Below the pieces are notes generated by a model. The model was not told where the DNA came from. It worked only from the letters and a program-made list of their open reading frames with translations, and searched no databases. Shown here piece after piece: positions 43,331 to 52,805 of a stretch of 64,000 bases of DNA. The DNA is taken from the NCBI GenBank assembly GCA_019753105.1, contig JAIELJ010000001.1, positions 52,725 to 116,724 of the forward strand, in the 5' to 3' direction. Within the stretch, counting starts at the first letter, position 1. Each line of letters opens with the position of its first letter. A program made the position numbers and the translations under genes. The DNA is from Hyphomonadaceae bacterium. GTDB lineage: Bacteria > Pseudomonadota > Alphaproteobacteria > Caulobacterales > Aquidulcibacteraceae.

Positions 43331-45019
43331 TTACGTCCCGCCGATAACGGCCAGGCATTGCCCTAACGTGTTGTCGATGAGGTTTTCGCTCAGCACCAAA
43401 CGCTGCTCGGTAAACATCTGAGCGCTTTGCGGCATGTAGCGCAACGTGCGCTCCACATCACCGTCACGGACAACATAGCCAATCTCAAGCGACGCATTGC
43501 CGATCTCGCCGCCATCGCGGCGGATGAGCGTCATGCCATCGCGCATGCCGGCGGCGTAAGCCGGATGGGTTGGATCGACGCCTGTGATGATGTTGTTGTT
43601 GGCTTGCGTCGCTTCGATGTTGAAGCCGCGATGAAACGCCGGAACTTGCCGCGTTTCGATCACGCCACAGGGCGCAAACGCGTCTTCCGGCAGCAAAATC
43701 GCTTCGCCATTCGTGATGTAGCGCTCGATCTCAGCCGCTGGATCGATGCCGAGTTCGCGGATCACTTCAGGGAAAATCTCCACAGCGTGGCGCTCATCGC
43801 CTGCCTCGACGCGCGCACGCATGCTGAGCACGACATCGTCGAAATCGCGTCCGCTTGCACGCAGGCGCTGATCCCAGATCGTCGCCAGAAAGCGGCCGCG
43901 CAGATACGGCAAACGCTGCACATCTCGGCTTGACCAGAATGCTTCGAGAACGCGCGCATTGGTGGACGCGCGCTCCGGTGATTGCGCGTAGGCGCGGAGC
44001 GCTTCGTTCAGATCGTTGGCGAACTGCTCGGGCGTCCAAATCCGTTCGCGGACGAGAACGCGGCCGGTGAAGAAGTCCGTGAACCCTTCGGACAACCAAT
44101 ACTCTAGCGCCTGATCCTCCTGCGCCATGCCGCCGATCTCTCCGGGGATCCAAGTGTGCAAGCCTTCATGCGCCAGCGTACGCGTGATCTGCGCTGCTTC
44201 GGCGTTGGTGGTGGCGAAGAACGCAAACGCATCGCCGAGCCCGGTGCCGCCGATCGAGAGCCAGCCTTGTTGCGGCGATTCCAGCGGGATGACAGTCACC
44301 AGATACGGCGACGGCCGATCACCGAAGAAGTGGCGTTGTGCAGCGATGATCTGGACGACGCTCTCCGTGAACGCTTCGTCGGTGAAGCTCCATTCGCCGC
44401 GCAGCGCGACGCGGACGCGATTGGCGCGATCTTCATGGATGCGGAAATCGCCACCGATGACGACGCTCGACCAGACATCGCCGAGGCGCAGATCTGGGTG
44501 TTCGAGGTCAGACGCATAGAGCCAATCGCGCGGCAAGCCACGCACGCGAAAGCGCACCGGCGTCGATTCCGCGCTTTGCCCGGGCGTCACCATGAAAGCG
44601 TTGCCGATCAGGTGGAAATAGGTTGGCTGAATGACCGGGCGATACGCATTGCCCTGGCGCGCATTCGGCGCGCCTTCGAAATCCTGGATGACACGATAAC
44701 GCACGTGAAGCCGCGCGTTCGGGCGATGGGTGAGGATACGCTGATTGGCGGTTTCGCCGTTGGCGATGGTTGCGCCGGAGACGGCGGTGACGTCGGCAAT
44801 CGAGCGCCAAAGCTCTGGCTGGCCGCCCCACTCATCCGGCAAACGCAAATCGGTTTCGCCGTCAGATTCACCGCGGAAGCGGAGATCGACTTGAACCGCG
44901 GTGAGCGCCCCGTTTTCGAGGATGGGTGTGAGTTCGTACTCAAGACGCCCTGACGGCGCCTGCGCGCTGCAGACTAAAAGCGCCATGGCCGCCAAGGCCA
45001 AGCCGAACATCCTGCGCAT
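43331..45019 (-). CDS. Secreted M61-like metallopeptidase
   Basis: 562 residues. Signal peptide MRRMFGLALAAMALLVCSAQA. The zinc motif AHEGLHTW is HExxHxW, and the third ligand is the Glu of YWLSEGFTDFF, as in the M1/M61 gluzincins. The N-terminal beta-domain and C-terminal PDZ-like segment (HPAYAAGMRDGMTLIRRDG) fit M61 glycyl aminopeptidase relatives. Likely periplasmic. It stands alone between the GlsB-like gene and ptsH. Confidence 0.85.
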   Translation of the reverse strand: MRRMFGLALAAMALLVCSAQAPSGRLEYELTPILENGALTAVQVDLRFRGESDGETDLRLPDEWGGQPELWRSIADVTAVSGATIANGETANQRILTHRPNARLHVRYRVIQDFEGAPNARQGNAYRPVIQPTYFHLIGNAFMVTPGQSAESTPVRFRVRGLPRDWLYASDLEHPDLRLGDVWSSVVIGGDFRIHEDRANRVRVALRGEWSFTDEAFTESVVQIIAAQRHFFGDRPSPYLVTVIPLESPQQGWLSIGGTGLGDAFAFFATTNAEAAQITRTLAHEGLHTWIPGEIGGMAQEDQALEYWLSEGFTDFFTGRVLVRERIWTPEQFANDLNEALRAYAQSPERASTNARVLEAFWSSRDVQRLPYLRGRFLATIWDQRLRASGRDFDDVVLSMRARVEAGDERHAVEIFPEVIRELGIDPAAEIERYITNGEAILLPEDAFAPCGVIETRQVPAFHRGFNIEATQANNNIITGVDPTHPAYAAGMRDGMTLIRRDGGEIGNASLEIGYVVRDGDVERTLRYMPQSAQMFTEQRLVLSENLIDNTLGQCLAVIGGT

Positions 45020-45075
45020 AAACTACTCCCCTCCGGTTCGAGGCAGGGATGCAGCGAATGTGGCGAAAAGGGGGC

Positions 45076-45173
45076 GTATGGAGCGCGGGCGTCCTCGCCC
45101 GCTTGCGGCTACCGGCAAACACGCCGCTTGATCGGTATGGCGGCGTGCGGGCGAGGACGCCCGCGCTCCATAC
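45076..45173. repeat. Perfect 27-bp inverted repeat beside ptsH
   Basis: Arms at 45076-45102 and 45147-45173 match base for base (GTATGGAGCGCGGGCG... inverted). Each arm is itself partly palindromic (GCGGGCG-TCCT-CGCCCGC). The inner 44 bases hold another pair, ACGCCGC / GCGGCGT. The right arm ends on the first base of the ptsH stop codon. It may act as a terminator for ptsH and as a dispersed repeat. Confidence 0.85.
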
Positions 45174-45448
45174 TATTCGTCTTCGTGAAAGCGCGCCGCG
45201 AATAGCGCCTCGACCTCGGCCATCGCCCGCTCTGCTTGCGGGCCGCGTGTCTCGACTTCGACATCGGTGCCGATGCCCGCGCCCAGCATCATCAGATCCA
45301 TGAGCGAGCGGGCGTCCGCTTCGTCGTCTTCCTTGCGCACGAGGATGCGCGTGCTCTCAAAATTGAGCGCAAGCTCGGCCAGCTTGCGCGACGCACGCGC
45401 GTGCAAGCCCTTCTTGTTGATGACCGAGATCGTACGCTTGACGCTCAC
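45173..45448 (-). CDS. ptsH: HPr phosphocarrier protein
   Basis: 91 residues. Phosphocarrier of the nitrogen-type PTS regulatory chain (EI-Ntr to HPr to EIIA). The His site is NKKGLHARASRKLAE (His16); the regulatory Ser region is ARSLMDLMMLGAGIG. It follows the EIIA gene by 14 bases. The HPr kinase gene that usually precedes this pair in rhizobia and many alphaproteobacteria is not here. Confidence 0.95.
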   Translation of the reverse strand: MSVKRTISVINKKGLHARASRKLAELALNFESTRILVRKEDDEADARSLMDLMMLGAGIGTDVEVETRGPQAERAMAEVEALFAARFHEDE

Positions 45449-45462
45449 ACGCGCCCCTGAGG

Positions 45463-45870
45463 TTAGGCGGCTCCGCCGGCCAGTTCCACGGACGCGACTC
45501 GGATGTAGCGTCTGCCTGCATCCTGCGCCGCCAGCGCCGCTTCCGGCAAGCTGACTTTATCGCGGACCTCGGCAAGCTTGATCAACATCGGCAAATTCAC
45601 GCCGGCGATGACTTCCGTCTTCACCTGATTGATCACCGAGATCGCCAAGTTCGACGGCGTGCCGCCGAACATGTCGGTGAGGATGACAACACCGTCGCCG
45701 CGATCAACGTTTCGCACTGCGTCGATGATATCGGCGCGGCGCTCTTCCATGTTGTCATTCGGTCCGATGGCGATGGCGCGCATCTGTTCTTGTGGCCCGA
45801 GTACGTGCTCAGCCGCGGCGATGAATTCATCCGCCAAACGGCCGTGGGACACCACGACGACACCGATCAT
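45463..45870 (-). CDS. PTS system EIIA component, mannose/fructose type
   Basis: 135 residues of the EIIA-Man fold. The phosphorylated His is in VVVVSHGRLADEF (His9), and DGVVILTDMFGGTPSNLA is the signature GGTP loop. Alphaproteobacteria with no sugar PTS use this protein in a regulatory phosphorelay. It lies between chvG and ptsH. No EIIB/EIIC genes are nearby, consistent with a regulatory role. Confidence 0.94.
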   Translation of the reverse strand: MIGVVVVSHGRLADEFIAAAEHVLGPQEQMRAIAIGPNDNMEERRADIIDAVRNVDRGDGVVILTDMFGGTPSNLAISVINQVKTEVIAGVNLPMLIKLAEVRDKVSLPEAALAAQDAGRRYIRVASVELAGGAA

Positions 45871-45985
45871 TCAAAGCTCCCGCCACCCGCCAGTGGCTCT
45901 AGTCGAGGGCGCGGAGAATACCCCTTCGCGCCTGCGATAAAAGCTAAAGTCACACTGCGATTGCAGTTTTCGACCAATGGCCGCC

Positions 45986-47608
45986 TCATGGCCGAGCCAA
46001 GCTGGGGATCGGCAGCTCCACGATCAGCCGAGCGCCGCCTTCCTCACGGTTCTGCGCGTAAATTCGCCCATCAAGCGCAGTGATGATCTGCCGGGCGATG
46101 GATAGACCCAGCCCCGAATTGCCGCCGAAGGCCGCGCCTTTCGGGCGCTGGGTGTAGAATCGCTCGAACACCGTCTCGAGATTTTCCGGGGGAATACCCG
46201 GTCCGTCGTCCTCCACCAGCGCACGAACGGTCTGGCCGTCCTTGGTGCGCACGATCGACGCTGAGACGCGCACTTGGCCGTCTTCGGGACTGAACGAGCG
46301 CGCGTTATCGATGAGGTTGCGGAACACTTGGCCGAGCGGCCCAGGCTGGCCAAGCACGATCGCGCCTTCCGGCCGCGGCCCGCCGAACACCACGGCCACC
46401 GGTGCGCGCTCGCCCGGCGGCGGCGCATAAGCGCGCGTGAGTTCAAACAGCAGCGTGCCGATATCAACATGCTGCAAATCGGTGCGCGCGGTTTCGGCCT
46501 CGATTCGGCTCGCGCGGGCGATGTCGGTGATCAAGCGATCGAGGCGCTGCACGTCTTGCGCCACAATAGAGAGCATCTGCGCCTGCTGTTCAGGCGTTTG
46601 CGCCGCGCGCGCGGACGCGACAGCGGATTGAATCGAAGCCAGCGGATTCTTGATCTCGTGGCTGACATCAGCGGCGAAGTTCGCATTCGCATCGATGCGA
46701 TCCGCGAGTGCGTTGGTCATGGCTTCGAGCGAATGCGCGAGCGCGCCGATCTCATCTTTGCGCTTGGCGACATCGTGCAGATGGAGGCGCGTTGCGCCGG
46801 TGTGACGCAGCGAATCCGCTGCGCCCGCGAGGCGCCGCAATGGGCGTGCGATAAAGAGCGCGAGCAGCAGAGACGATAAGAAAATCGCGATTGTCGCGCC
46901 GATCACGAACGGGATCATGCTGGCGCGCTCCGCCACCAAAATCCGCTCCACGTCGGCACTTTCGATCGTGACGACGCCCATCACTTGCTGCACGCGGCGC
47001 AAGGGCAGCGTCACCGAGACGACGCGCTCGCCGCGCTCGTTGAGCCGTTCGCCGGTGACGATCTCACCGCGCAGCGCCCGCGCGCGCTCCTCTTCCAGCG
47101 AGATGGTCGGGTTCCACGGCGTCAGACGCAAATACTCGACACGCTGTGCAGCGCGGCCGATGCGATCTTGTAGGCTGGAGCCCTCGCCGATACCGGGCAG
47201 CGGCGCTTCTTCCATGCTGTCATACATGACATCGCTATCAGCGATGGTGCGGCCATCTGGGCTGAACATGCGCACGCGCGGACGGCCAACGCCGGCGCGC
47301 GCGCCTTCGGCGACGGGCGGCAAAATGCGGTGCAGAACCAGCCGCACCGCGTCTTCGTTCACATACGGATAGGGATCGCCCTCAACGGTGCCAGTCTCGA
47401 TCAGCAGATTGGTGATCAGCTCGCCCTGTGTGCGCATGTTGTTGAATTGCGCTTCGGTGAGCCCGGCGCGCATTTCGGTCATCAGCAACACGCCGACGAT
47501 CAGGACGAGAAGGCCGGCGAAGTTCCAGATGAAGATGATGCGGGCGATGCGCGAACGCGCGAACGCCCGCCAGCCATCAGACTTCGTTATACCTGTAACC
47601 AACGCCAT
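45986..47608 (-). CDS. chvG: Sensor histidine kinase ChvG (ExoS) type
   Basis: 540 residues from the ATG at 47608, which overlaps the end of chvI by 32 bases. Two membrane helices ([21 protein letters not shown] region and [19 protein letters not shown]) flank a periplasmic stimulus-sensing domain; HAMP follows. The H box is [13 protein letters not shown], with [23 protein letters not shown] and [13 protein letters not shown]. With ChvI it senses envelope or acid stress. Codons upstream of 47608 lie in chvI and are ignored. Confidence 0.94.
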   Translation of the reverse strand: MALVTGITKSDGWRAFARSRIARIIFIWNFAGLLVLIVGVLLMTEMRAGLTEAQFNNMRTQGELITNLLIETGTVEGDPYPYVNEDAVRLVLHRILPPVAEGARAGVGRPRVRMFSPDGRTIADSDVMYDSMEEAPLPGIGEGSSLQDRIGRAAQRVEYLRLTPWNPTISLEEERARALRGEIVTGERLNERGERVVSVTLPLRRVQQVMGVVTIESADVERILVAERASMIPFVIGATIAIFLSSLLLALFIARPLRRLAGAADSLRHTGATRLHLHDVAKRKDEIGALAHSLEAMTNALADRIDANANFAADVSHEIKNPLASIQSAVASARAAQTPEQQAQMLSIVAQDVQRLDRLITDIARASRIEAETARTDLQHVDIGTLLFELTRAYAPPPGERAPVAVVFGGPRPEGAIVLGQPGPLGQVFRNLIDNARSFSPEDGQVRVSASIVRTKDGQTVRALVEDDGPGIPPENLETVFERFYTQRPKGAAFGGNSGLGLSIARQIITALDGRIYAQNREEGGARLIVELPIPSLARP

Positions 47609-48275
47609 AGAGGGTTTCGATGGCGTCGAAGTCGCCGTCGATGTCGCGGAACTTCTTGCGGAGCCGCTTGATGTGCGAGTCGATGGTTCGATCGTCGACA
47701 TAGACCTGGTCATCATAGGCCGCGTCCATCAATTGGTCGCGGCTTTTCACGTAACCCGGGCGCTGCGCCAGCGCCTGGAGGATTAGGAACTCCGTCACCG
47801 TAAGGCGAACCGCTTCGCCCTTCCAGGTGCAGGCGTGCCGATTGGGATCGAGAGTCAGTTCGCCGCGCACGATCGGCTTCTTATCGCCAACCGGCTCAGC
47901 GCCCGGCGTGCCGGCGCGCGTCCGGCGCAGCAGCGCTTTGACACGCTCGCTCAGCAGGCGCTGGGAGAACGGCTTCGAGATGTAATCGTCGGCGCCGACA
48001 TTGAAGCCGACCACCTCATCCATCTCGTCATCCTTCGATGTCAGGAAGATGACCGGCAGGTTTGAGCCTTGCCGCAAGCGGCGCAGCACCTCAACGCCGT
48101 CCATGCGCGGCATCTTGATGTCCAGAATGGCGATGTCCGGCGGCGTCTCCGACAGCGCGGCAAGCGCGGTGGCCCCATCCGTATAGGTGCGCACCGTGTA
48201 GCCTTCGCTCTCGAACAGAACTTTCAGAGAGGCGAGAATGTTCTCGTCATCATCGACAAGGGCGATCGTGGCCAT
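47577..48275 (-). CDS. chvI: Response regulator ChvI type
   Basis: 232 residues, OmpR family. The receiver has acidic pocket DDDEN, phosphoacceptor Asp in [12 protein letters not shown] (Asp52) and the Lys of LTSKDDEMD. The DNA-binding winged helix ends in [17 protein letters not shown] and [10 protein letters not shown]. It is read first, before chvG. In relatives this pair controls envelope, exopolysaccharide and acid responses. pckA, its usual divergent neighbour in rhizobia, is absent here. Confidence 0.95.
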   Translation of the reverse strand: MATIALVDDDENILASLKVLFESEGYTVRTYTDGATALAALSETPPDIAILDIKMPRMDGVEVLRRLRQGSNLPVIFLTSKDDEMDEVVGFNVGADDYISKPFSQRLLSERVKALLRRTRAGTPGAEPVGDKKPIVRGELTLDPNRHACTWKGEAVRLTVTEFLILQALAQRPGYVKSRDQLMDAAYDDQVYVDDRTIDSHIKRLRKKFRDIDGDFDAIETLYGVGYRYNEV

Positions 48276-48457
48276 GTGTGTCCGTGCGTTCCTGACTAAC
48301 CCGTAATGAATTGGTCCTGGCCTTCTTAGCCGTCAATGGGGCTAAAGAAAACAACTTCTAGAGCAGCGACAGCGCCCGCTCTCTGGAAAGTGAAAGCACA
48401 TCCGAACAACGCGAAAGATGTTGAAAAGGTGGCGCCTCTCGCAGGCCTTCAAAACGC

Positions 48458-48919
48458 CTAGCGTACGTCGGCTTGCGTGCGGCTCAGCGTGAAGCCGTGG
48501 CCTTCCGTGCTTGAACAGCGCACGCCTGCTTCGCTGACGTCGCAAATGAACGGGCCATCGATCCAGCGCTCGCCATAGGGAATGACCTCACCGCTGCAGC
48601 AGCTGCGCTCGTCCGTCGGGACGATCTGCGCTGCGCCAAGTTCGGACATCACAATGCGCACGTACTCGGGCTCGTTGCGATCGCATGAAAGCTCGGCTGC
48701 GCCGTCAGCGGTTTGATACACATCCGTCCCGCCTGCCGGCGTGTAGACGCACGCAATGTTACCCGACGGCGCCATGAACATCGCTTGGCCGCCGCCGGCT
48801 GTCTGCTCGTCCGCCGCGGGCGTAGGCGTCTCCGCCGCAGGCGGCGGCGCTTCCGCCGCGGGCGGTGAACAGGCGGCGAGCGCAAAAACCAGTAAGGCGG
48901 CGGCGATCGAGTGCTTCAT
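48458..48919 (-). CDS. Lipoprotein of unknown function (DUF6636-like)
   Basis: 153 residues from the ATG at 48919. Lipobox ALAACS, then a Pro/Ala/Glu-rich linker and a small Cys-rich domain: FMAPSGNIACVYT, AAELSCDRNEP, ERSCCSGEVIPYG, GPFICDV and VRCSSTEGHGFTLSR. The sequence SGNIACxY and the terminal GHGFTLSR recall small actinobacterial and alphaproteobacterial proteins annotated DUF6636; this is from memory. Six Cys besides the lipobox suggest disulfides. It follows polA by 39 bases on the same strand. Confidence 0.75.
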   Translation of the reverse strand: MKHSIAAALLVFALAACSPPAAEAPPPAAETPTPAADEQTAGGGQAMFMAPSGNIACVYTPAGGTDVYQTADGAAELSCDRNEPEYVRIVMSELGAAQIVPTDERSCCSGEVIPYGERWIDGPFICDVSEAGVRCSSTEGHGFTLSRTQADVR

Positions 48920-48958
48920 GTGCTGAAGCATGCGCGGGATTTGACTGCATCGCAACGT

Positions 48959-51832
48959 TTAGTGCGCCGCACCCCAAGTCGCGCCCGCCTTCGCTTCGAC
49001 CGTTAGCGGCACGCTGAGCTGTACGGCGGGCTCCGGCGCGCCTTCCATGACGGTGCGCGCCAATGCGCAGAGCGCATCTGCTTCGTGCTTTGGCGCTTCG
49101 AACACCAATTCATCGTGCACTTGCAGCAGCATGCGTGCTTTCAGCCCTGATCGCGCGAGCGCATCGGGCAGGCGCACCATGGCGCGGCGGATGATGTCGG
49201 CGGCAGCGCCTTGGAGCGGGGCGTTGATGGCTTGGCGTTCGCCGAACTGGCGCTCTTGGCCGTTCTTAGATTGCACGCCTTTGACCCAGATGCGGCGGCC
49301 GAAGATGGTTTTCACGTAGCCATTAGCGCGCGCGAAGGTTTTAGTCTCTTCCATATAGTCGCGGATGCCGGGGAAGCGCTCGAAATACTTCTTGATGTAC
49401 GCGCTCGCCTCTTCGCGCTCGATGCCGAGATTGCGAGCAAGGCCGAAGGCGGAAATGCCATAGATAATGCCGAAATTGATAGCCTTGGCGTTGTTGCGGA
49501 TCTCTTTCGGCATCCCCTCCACCGGTACACCGAACATCTCCGACGCGGTGCGCGCGTGAATATCGACGCCATCGGCGAAGGCTTGCTTCAATTGCGGAAT
49601 GTCGGCGACGTGCGCCAGCAGCCTGAGTTCAATCTGCGAATAATCGGCGCTGACGAGGACATTGCCCTTCTCCGCAATGAACGCCTCGCGGATGCGGCGG
49701 CCTTCTTCGGTGCGGATCGGGATGTTCTGCAGGTTCGGATCGTTCGACGCGAGGCGGCCCGTCGTGCTTGCGGCCAGCGCGTATGTCGTGTGCACGCGCT
49801 TCGTGTGCGGATTCACCGCTGCTTGCAGCGCTTCTGTGTACGTCGAACGCAGCTTCGAGAGTTGGCGCCAGTCCAAGAGCTTGCGCGGCAGATCATGCTC
49901 TTCGGCAAGCTCTTCGAGGATGCTGGCATCGGTGGACCAGGCTCCGGTTTTGGTTTTCGAACCGCCGGGCAGCTTCATTTCGTCGAACAGAATTTCGCCG
50001 AGCTGTTTGGGCGAGCCCATGTTGAACTCGCGGCCCGCAAGGCCATACGCCTCCTGTTCGTATTGCAGCATGCGCTGCGCAAAATCGCCGGAGAGGCGCG
50101 AGAGCATCGCCGGATCAATCTTGACCCCCTCACGCTCCATCGACGCCAGGACTGGCGGGAGCGGGCGCTCAAGTGTTTCGTACACAGTGACGAGGCGTTC
50201 TTGGGCAAGATCGGGTTTCAGCTTGCGCCACACACGCAACGCCGCATCCGCTTGCTCGCAAGAGTACGCGGCGGCGCGTTCGATTGGCACGAGATCGATC
50301 GCGACTTGCGACTTGCCTTTACCGGCGATGTCGGCAAACGGCGTCAGACCGTGGCCGAGATGCTTTTCAACAAGCGATGATTTGTCATGCGCATCGAGCC
50401 CGCCGAAGAGCGCATAAGAGATGAGTATCGGATCGTCATACGGCGCGAGCGCGATGCCGTGCTGGGCAAAGAGCGCGATGTCCCATTTGACGTTGAGGCC
50501 GATCTTGAGAACGCTTTTGTCTTCCAACAGCGCCTTTAGCGCAACGAGCGCACTGGAGATCGGAATCTGCGGCCCCGCATCTGGCGCCGCTTCCGCTGCC
50601 GGTTGCTCCGCGGCGAACAATTCGCCCGCGCGCGAATCCGCGCTGCGATGCGCGAGCGGGACGTAGATGGCGTCATTGGCGCCGAGCGAAAGTGACACGC
50701 CCACAATCGTCGCATTGGAGGCGTTGATCCCATCAGCTTCGGTGTCGATGCCAACAGAACCGCTTGCGCGGGCGCGGGCGATGTATGCTTCGAGCGCCGG
50801 CAGATCGCGCACGGTCACGTAGGCGTCGCGCTTGAAATCGGTTTCGACCGTCTCGCGCACAAGACCGGTGCTGGCGGTTGTCCCGCTTTGCGTCGGCGCG
50901 GCGGCGGCCGCGTATTGCGCGACAATCTGGATGCCCTTTTCCTTGGCGAAGTGCTCGCGCACGCGGCGGCCAAGTGTGCGGAACTCCATCGCGTCGATGA
51001 ATTGCAGCAGCATCTCGGCGTTCGGTTCGCGAAGGCCGAAATCTTCCCACTTCTCTTCGACGGCAACATCGTCTTTCAGCGTCACCAGTTCGCGCGAAAT
51101 GCGGATCTGATCGGCGAAATTGATCAGCGTCTCGCGGCGCTTTTGTTGCTTGATCTCATTGGCGCGTTCGAGGATCGAGTCGAGCGAACCGAACGTATTG
51201 ATAAGCTCCGCCGCTGTTTTCGGCCCGATGCCGGGCGCGCCGGGCACGTTGTCCGTGCTGTCGCCGATCAACGCTTGCGCATCGATCACCTTGTCCGGCG
51301 GCACGCCGAACTTTTCCATCACAGCCTCTGAGCCGAGGGCGCGGTTTTTCATCGGATCGAAGAGTTCAATCGAACCATCGACGATGAGCTGCATCAGGTC
51401 CTTGTCCGACGAGATGATCTTCACCGTGGCGCCCGCGGCGGCCGCTTGGCGCGCATAGGTGGCGATCAGGTCATCCGCTTCGAAGCCGCCCATCTCGATG
51501 CACGGCAGATTGAACGCGCGCGTCGCGTCGCGGATGAGCGGAAACTGCGGAACGAGATCTTCCGGCGCCGGTGGACGGTGCGCCTTGTATTCAGGATAGA
51601 GTTTGTTGCGGAACGTGACTTCGCTCTTGTCGAAAATCACGGCGAGGTGCGTCGGCGCCTCGCTCGCCTTCATCTCCTCAAGAAATTTCCACAGCATGTT
51701 GCAAAAGCCGGCGACGGCGCCGACGGACAAGCCATCGCTCGCGCGCGTCAGCGGCGGCAGCGCGTGATACGCGCGGAAAATGTAGCCGGAGCCGTCAATG
51801 AGGAAGAGACGGGGCGAGTCTTTTTTGGCCAT
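48959..51832 (-). CDS. polA: DNA polymerase I
   Basis: 957 residues, three domains in the usual order. The 5' nuclease starts RLFLIDGSGYIFRAYHAL with VIFDKSEVTFRNKLYPEYKA. The 3'-5' exonuclease keeps acidic residues (GSVGIDTEADGINAS), so proofreading is likely. The polymerase domain has ADYSQIELRLLAHV (motif A), RNNAKAINFGIIYG (motif B) and LLQVHDELVFE (motif C). It fills gaps in repair and replaces RNA primers. Full length. Confidence 0.98.
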   Translation of the reverse strand: MAKKDSPRLFLIDGSGYIFRAYHALPPLTRASDGLSVGAVAGFCNMLWKFLEEMKASEAPTHLAVIFDKSEVTFRNKLYPEYKAHRPPAPEDLVPQFPLIRDATRAFNLPCIEMGGFEADDLIATYARQAAAAGATVKIISSDKDLMQLIVDGSIELFDPMKNRALGSEAVMEKFGVPPDKVIDAQALIGDSTDNVPGAPGIGPKTAAELINTFGSLDSILERANEIKQQKRRETLINFADQIRISRELVTLKDDVAVEEKWEDFGLREPNAEMLLQFIDAMEFRTLGRRVREHFAKEKGIQIVAQYAAAAAPTQSGTTASTGLVRETVETDFKRDAYVTVRDLPALEAYIARARASGSVGIDTEADGINASNATIVGVSLSLGANDAIYVPLAHRSADSRAGELFAAEQPAAEAAPDAGPQIPISSALVALKALLEDKSVLKIGLNVKWDIALFAQHGIALAPYDDPILISYALFGGLDAHDKSSLVEKHLGHGLTPFADIAGKGKSQVAIDLVPIERAAAYSCEQADAALRVWRKLKPDLAQERLVTVYETLERPLPPVLASMEREGVKIDPAMLSRLSGDFAQRMLQYEQEAYGLAGREFNMGSPKQLGEILFDEMKLPGGSKTKTGAWSTDASILEELAEEHDLPRKLLDWRQLSKLRSTYTEALQAAVNPHTKRVHTTYALAASTTGRLASNDPNLQNIPIRTEEGRRIREAFIAEKGNVLVSADYSQIELRLLAHVADIPQLKQAFADGVDIHARTASEMFGVPVEGMPKEIRNNAKAINFGIIYGISAFGLARNLGIEREEASAYIKKYFERFPGIRDYMEETKTFARANGYVKTIFGRRIWVKGVQSKNGQERQFGERQAINAPLQGAAADIIRRAMVRLPDALARSGLKARMLLQVHDELVFEAPKHEADALCALARTVMEGAPEPAVQLSVPLTVEAKAGATWGAAH

Positions 51833-51867
51833 GCGCCCGCATATAATGCCTCGCGCGGCGCTCGTCT

Positions 51868-52773
51868 CTAGTTAGGCGGCGGCGGGGCGCGTTTCTTGTT
51901 GATGTGGGCTTCGCGCATGGTGATGAAGATGGTCGAGCCAATGACGATGGCGGCCCCGACAATCGTCCAGAAATCCAGCACCTCGTGGAACACAATGAGG
52001 CCGGCAAGAGCAGCCAGCGGAAGGCGGACATAATCCATCATCGCAAGCAGCGACGCCTCTCCCGCGGCTAAACCCGTCGTGAACGCGGTCTGTGCGATGA
52101 CGCCCGAAACCGCGAGCAAGGTGAAAAGCCCGGCATCGATGAGAGTCGGCGTGCGCCAAGCGAGGAAAGCAAGCGGCAGCGCCAACACAGTCGTGGCGGC
52201 GTTCATCCAGATCACGAGCGAAATGGTTGTGTGATCGCGCGACAAATCTTTCACCGTGACGACGGTGTAGGCCATCAGCAGCGCCGACGTCAGAATGGCA
52301 AGGGCCGGGAGATTGAACACCATCTCCGTCGGCCGCAGCATCACCATAACGCCGATGAAGCCGACGATTAGCGCGCCCTGCCGCCACTTGCCGACAGTTT
52401 CACCCAGCAAAAGCATCGCAAGCAAGACGACGAAGAGTGAGCGCGCGAAGGACAGCGATTGGGCGCTGGCGAGCGGCATGTTGCCGAACGCGTAGAAGGC
52501 CAGCAGCACGCCGATGGCCGAGCCGATGCAGCGCCGCGCCATGACCCACGGACGTGACGTCGCCCACACGCCCCAGCCGCCTCGGATCATCGCTGGCGCA
52601 AGCAAAATGACGCCTGCCGCACAGCGGAAGAACAGCATCTGGCTTTCGGAGTAATCCTTCAGCGCCAGCAGCTTGATGCACACGGCCATCACCGTGAAGC
52701 AGACGGCGGAGACCAGCATCCATAATACGCCGCGCATGTTTCCCGAGAGCGGTGCGCGTGCGGTGGCGGTCAT
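51868..52773 (-). CDS. EamA/DMT-family membrane transporter
   Basis: 301 residues, ten predicted helices in two EamA repeats: the first from GVLWMLVSAVCFTVMAVC, the second from LAILTSALLMAYTVVTVKDL through LAALAGLIVFHEVLDFWTIVGAAIVIGSTI, the typical EamA ending. It should export an amino acid or similar metabolite; substrate unknown. The start at 52773 is preferred because the upstream extension is not membrane-like. It lies 32 bases after the PEP mutase-like gene. Confidence 0.9.
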   Translation of the reverse strand: MTATARAPLSGNMRGVLWMLVSAVCFTVMAVCIKLLALKDYSESQMLFFRCAAGVILLAPAMIRGGWGVWATSRPWVMARRCIGSAIGVLLAFYAFGNMPLASAQSLSFARSLFVVLLAMLLLGETVGKWRQGALIVGFIGVMVMLRPTEMVFNLPALAILTSALLMAYTVVTVKDLSRDHTTISLVIWMNAATTVLALPLAFLAWRTPTLIDAGLFTLLAVSGVIAQTAFTTGLAAGEASLLAMMDYVRLPLAALAGLIVFHEVLDFWTIVGAAIVIGSTIFITMREAHINKKRAPPPPN

Positions 52774-52805
52774 CGCGGGTGTGGTGCGCGCGATGACTGG
52801 AAGCG

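Noticed and set aside
45060..45175. Possible CRISPR-like or tandem repeat next to ptsH
   Set aside because: There are only two arms, and they are inverted, not direct; no spacers and no cas genes.
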